The notes under the pieces were generated by a model. It saw only the letters and a program-made list of their open reading frames with translations, was not told where the DNA came from and did no database searches. The position numbers and the translations under genes are program-made. Below are positions 61,640-64,000 of a stretch of DNA of 64,000 nt, in pieces. The DNA lies in the NCBI RefSeq assembly GCF_004167675.1, contig NZ_SEZQ01000010.1, one strand, 5' to 3'. Source of the stretch: Aliivibrio finisterrensis_A. Lineage in GTDB: Bacteria; Pseudomonadota; Gammaproteobacteria; Enterobacterales; Vibrionaceae. Numbering within the stretch: the stretch's first letter is position 1; each line of letters opens with the position of its first letter.

Positions 61640-62065
61640 CTACTCATCATGATGTTTGTTTTCGTTTATTTCATACGGCCAATAATGATGCCCAACACGG
61701 ATCAATAATGTCGCTGCTGCAAGGATAAAGGCCGCTAGCGCCAACCAAACCACTAATACCGCATCGATCTCTTTCATTCCTAGCGTGATGTAACGAGCAA
61801 TGGCCATCATAGCGATATAGATAGGGTAACGCACCGGGATTTTTCCGTTCATCACAAATTGCTGCACCATGGCCAACACTTCAAGATAGATAAACATCAA
61901 TAAAATATCGGTTAACTGAATTTGCTGCTCAACAAAAACATGAATAAATTCATTCACCATCGCGAATAAGGTCGCTAACGTTATCGCAACCAACAGGATC
62001 GCTTCTAAAATATGAAATACTTTTAAGAAAGGTTTACTAAATGATTTGGGTAAATGAGAAGGCAT
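61640..62065 (-). CDS. psiE: PsiE-family membrane protein (phosphate-starvation inducible)
   Basis: 141 aa with four hydrophobic segments (VFHILEAILLVAITLATLFA; ILLMFIYLEVLAMVQQFVM; YIAMMAIARYITLGM; LVVWLALAAFILAAATLLI), the PsiE layout. A His-rich tail (HHYWPYEINENKHHDE) could bind metal. Its role is unknown; in E. coli it is induced by phosphate starvation. It is convergent with yicC. The 241-bp spacer to gmk (62066-62306) carries presumed divergent promoters but no visible gene. Confidence 0.88.
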   Translation of the reverse strand: MPSHLPKSFSKPFLKVFHILEAILLVAITLATLFAMVNEFIHVFVEQQIQLTDILLMFIYLEVLAMVQQFVMNGKIPVRYPIYIAMMAIARYITLGMKEIDAVLVVWLALAAFILAAATLLIRVGHHYWPYEINENKHHDE

Positions 62066-62306
62066 AAGGAGTTATCCACCGTTATTGCTATAATAAATAT
62101 GATAATTAATTGGTTACGCTCTAATGATAGTGCCAAGCCAAGTTAACACAAAATTATTATTTCAATTAGCGTATTTATTTCATTCAAATTAATTCTCGAT
62201 TGTGCTATTCTTCGCCACCCAATTTTCTATGCTTCGCATCCATCTTTATTTTACCTTTTAAAGTGTAACGTAAAGAGAAATGCCATAACTCCCAAGAGAA
62301 TCCATC

Positions 62307-62930
62307 ATGAGTAAAGGTACACTTTATATTGTGTCAGCGCCAAGTGGTGCTGGTAAGTCGAGTTTGATCTCGGCACTGTTAGAAAGCAACCCAACTTATG
62401 CTATGAAAGTCTCTGTGTCTCATACTACTCGTGGTATGCGTCCAGGAGAAACTGATGGTGTTCATTATCACTTTATTCAGAAAGAGCATTTTGAAGAGTT
62501 GATTGGAAAAAATGAATTCTTAGAATATGCGGAAGTGTTTGGTAATTATTACGGAACCTCTCGTGTATGGATCGAAGAAACGCTTGATAAAGGCATTGAT
62601 GTATTCTTGGACATTGACTGGCAAGGTGCTCGTCAAATCCGTGAGCAAATGCCTTTAGCAAAAAGTGTGTTCATTTTACCTCCATCAAATGGAGAACTTG
62701 AACGACGCCTAAATGCACGTGGTCAAGACAGCGATGCTGTTATTGCTAAGCGCATGAGCGAAGCAAAGTCAGAAATTTCTCACTATGATGAATACGATTA
62801 TGTGATTATTAATGATGACTTTGATACTGCACAAATGGACTTCCGTTCCATTATCCGTGCAGAGCGTTTAAAGCAAGACAAACAAACTATGAAATACAAA
62901 GGTATGTTAGACGCGCTATTAGCTGACTAA
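62307..62930 (+). CDS. gmk: Guanylate kinase
   Basis: Phosphorylates GMP to GDP. 207 aa, with the P-loop YIVSAPSGAGKSSLISALLE, the GMP-binding VSVSHTTRGMRPGETDGVHY block and FLDIDWQGARQIREQM. It precedes rpoZ and spoT, the conserved gmk-rpoZ-spoT order that links GTP pools with the stringent response. Confidence 0.97.
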   Translation: MSKGTLYIVSAPSGAGKSSLISALLESNPTYAMKVSVSHTTRGMRPGETDGVHYHFIQKEHFEELIGKNEFLEYAEVFGNYYGTSRVWIEETLDKGIDVFLDIDWQGARQIREQMPLAKSVFILPPSNGELERRLNARGQDSDAVIAKRMSEAKSEISHYDEYDYVIINDDFDTAQMDFRSIIRAERLKQDKQTMKYKGMLDALLAD

Positions 62931-63038
62931 TTTCTTCGTATTTCTATTAGTATCTCGTAACCCTAGCTAGAAACTTATACTAGTTACTTGTATACTTTCT
63001 CAACATATAACTATTTTTGTTAATAAATTGGAGTCCTC

Positions 63039-63311
63039 ATGGCACGTGTAACCGTTCAAGACGCAGTTGAAAAAATCGGCAACCGTTTCGACCTTGTTTT
63101 AGTTTCATCTCGTCGCGCACGTCAAATGCAAACTGGTGGTAAAGATGCGCTAGTGCCTGAAGAGAACGATAAAACGACTGTTATCGCTCTTCGTGAAATT
63201 GAAGAAGGCCTGATCACTAAAGAATTACTTGATGCTCGTGAACGTCAAGAGCAACAAGAGCAAGATGCCGCTGAATTAGCAGCAGTAAGCTCAATCACAC
63301 ACAATCGTTAA
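63039..63311 (+). CDS. rpoZ: RNA polymerase omega subunit
   Basis: 90 aa: ARVTVQDAVEKIGNRFDLVL, VSSRRARQMQTGGKDALVPE, EENDKTTVIALREIEEGLI. A small, conserved subunit that aids core assembly and forms part of a ppGpp-binding site. GGAG Shine-Dalgarno precedes the ATG. spoT follows 53 bp downstream. Confidence 0.97.
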   Translation: MARVTVQDAVEKIGNRFDLVLVSSRRARQMQTGGKDALVPEENDKTTVIALREIEEGLITKELLDARERQEQQEQDAAELAAVSSITHNR

Positions 63312-63364
63312 TCTCTATAATCTTTTATAGATTATAAATTACAGCAAACCTGACGGGGCGAAAT

Positions 63365-64000
63365 TTGGATTTATTCGATAGCCTGAAAGATGTTGCCAAA
63401 GATTACCTGCCAGAGCCTCACATTGAGGCTCTTCGTCGATCTTACCTGGTAGCAAAAGAGGCCCATGAAGGGCAGACTCGCTCAAGTGGCGAACCTTACA
63501 TCATTCACCCAGTAGCTGTGGCTCGTATTCTTGCAGAAATGCGACTCGACCATAAAACGCTAATGGCTGCACTGCTTCACGATGTTATTGAAGACACTGA
63601 AGTTAGCAAGGAAGAGCTAGCAGAACAATTTGGCGATACGGTTGCCGAATTAGTGGATGGCGTTTCTAAGCTGGACAAACTCAAGTTCCGCGATAAAAAA
63701 GAAGCGCAGGCTGAAAACTTCCGAAAAATGGTCATGGCGATGGTGCAAGACATCCGCGTTATTTTGATCAAACTTGCTGACCGAACCCACAATATGCGTA
63801 CATTGGGTGCTCTACGCCCTGATAAACGTCGTCGCATTGCTCGTGAAACCTTAGAAATATTCTCTCCTTTGGCGCATCGCCTTGGTATCCACAACATTAA
63901 AACTGAGCTTGAAGAGTTAGGTTTTGAAGCCCTTTACCCAAATCGCTATCGCGTATTAAAAGAAGTGGTAAAGTCAGCTCGTGGTAACCGTAAAGAAATG
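63365..64000 (+). CDS. spoT: Bifunctional (p)ppGpp synthetase/hydrolase SpoT, 5' part
   Basis: The first 212 codons of spoT, cut by the window edge. The HD hydrolase domain is clear: GQTRSSGEPYIIHPVAVARI, LMAALLHDVIEDTEVSKEEL (HD), LIKLADRTHNMRTLGALRPD, and the start of the synthetase linker EELGFEALYPNRYRVLKEVV. The start codon is TTG at 63365 (DLFDSLKDVAKDYLPEPHIE), preceded by GGGGCG; it aligns with the E. coli N-terminus and no closer ATG exists. A TTG start is weak and may limit SpoT level. Confidence 0.96.
   Translation, partial: MDLFDSLKDVAKDYLPEPHIEALRRSYLVAKEAHEGQTRSSGEPYIIHPVAVARILAEMRLDHKTLMAALLHDVIEDTEVSKEELAEQFGDTVAELVDGVSKLDKLKFRDKKEAQAENFRKMVMAMVQDIRVILIKLADRTHNMRTLGALRPDKRRRIARETLEIFSPLAHRLGIHNIKTELEELGFEALYPNRYRVLKEVVKSARGNRKEM

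Noticed and set aside
63577..63897. 106-aa minus-strand ORF near the right edge
   Set aside because: Antisense to the HD domain of spoT, which is strongly supported on the plus strand.

Overview
The window is an AT-rich gammaproteobacterial chromosome segment, most likely from Aliivibrio (Vibrionaceae, fischeri/salmonicida/logei group). The evidence is the protein sequences and the gene order: hldD-waaF-waaA, then opsX-waaE-GT4-coaD, mutM, rpmB-rpmG, radC, coaBC, slmA-lpxL-greB-tex, bioH/comF, envZ-ompR, pyrE-rph, yicC, gmk-rpoZ-spoT. Species cannot be fixed from sequence alone. No rRNA, tRNA or CRISPR array was seen.

Layout. 0-0.75 kb: a decayed ISAs1-type insertion sequence sits just downstream of a perfect ops (RfaH) element that points left, so a long polysaccharide operon probably starts beyond the left edge. 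1.1-8.5 kb: a leftward surface-polysaccharide export and length-control set (two Wzi-family outer-membrane proteins, a large SLBB export protein like WbfF/OtnA, Wzz). 8.8-13.2 kb: a leftward group made of a lipoprotein of unknown function, a DUF3108-like periplasmic protein, a BamA/TamA-type barrel and a TetR regulator. 13.7-15.1 kb: an MBL/beta-CASP hydrolase. 15.6-39.5 kb: the LPS inner-core locus (hldD, waaF, waaA ... kdkA, opsX, waaE, GT4, coaD). It encloses a nine-gene legionaminic-acid-type nonulosonate operon, a sialyltransferase-like protein, a NodB deacetylase, a GNAT protein, an intact IS5-type element with a frameshifted transposase, an AT3 acyltransferase and a frameshifted yejM-like gene. 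39.5-64 kb: mostly housekeeping genes, ending in a partial spoT.

The most unusual theme is a dense set of short repeats at operon ends. Type A is built on CTAGNNN heptamers plus GCTTCGC-containing palindromes. Type B is built on AGGTTTC heptamers. Type C carries a GACGCAACAAGTTGC core. Type D is about 147 bp and contains two inverted G/C-rich hairpins. Tandem heptamers flank both small four-helix-bundle (S23/IVP-like) genes, one inside A repeats and one inside B repeats. Repeats supply the last codons and/or stop of seven genes, abut the wzz start codon, interrupt the beta-CASP gene in frame, and separate ompR from envZ by about 400 bp. They are absent from the LPS-core/nonulosonate block (about 16.7-35.9 kb). 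This suggests a heptamer-flanked four-helix-bundle element with many non-autonomous relatives.

Functionally, most genes on the left two-thirds build, modify or export cell-surface glycans: heptose and Kdo core assembly, core phosphorylation and glucosylation, CMP-nonulosonate supply, acylation, and chain-length and export control. The right third holds ribosomal, nucleotide, coenzyme A, envelope-stress and stringent-response genes.
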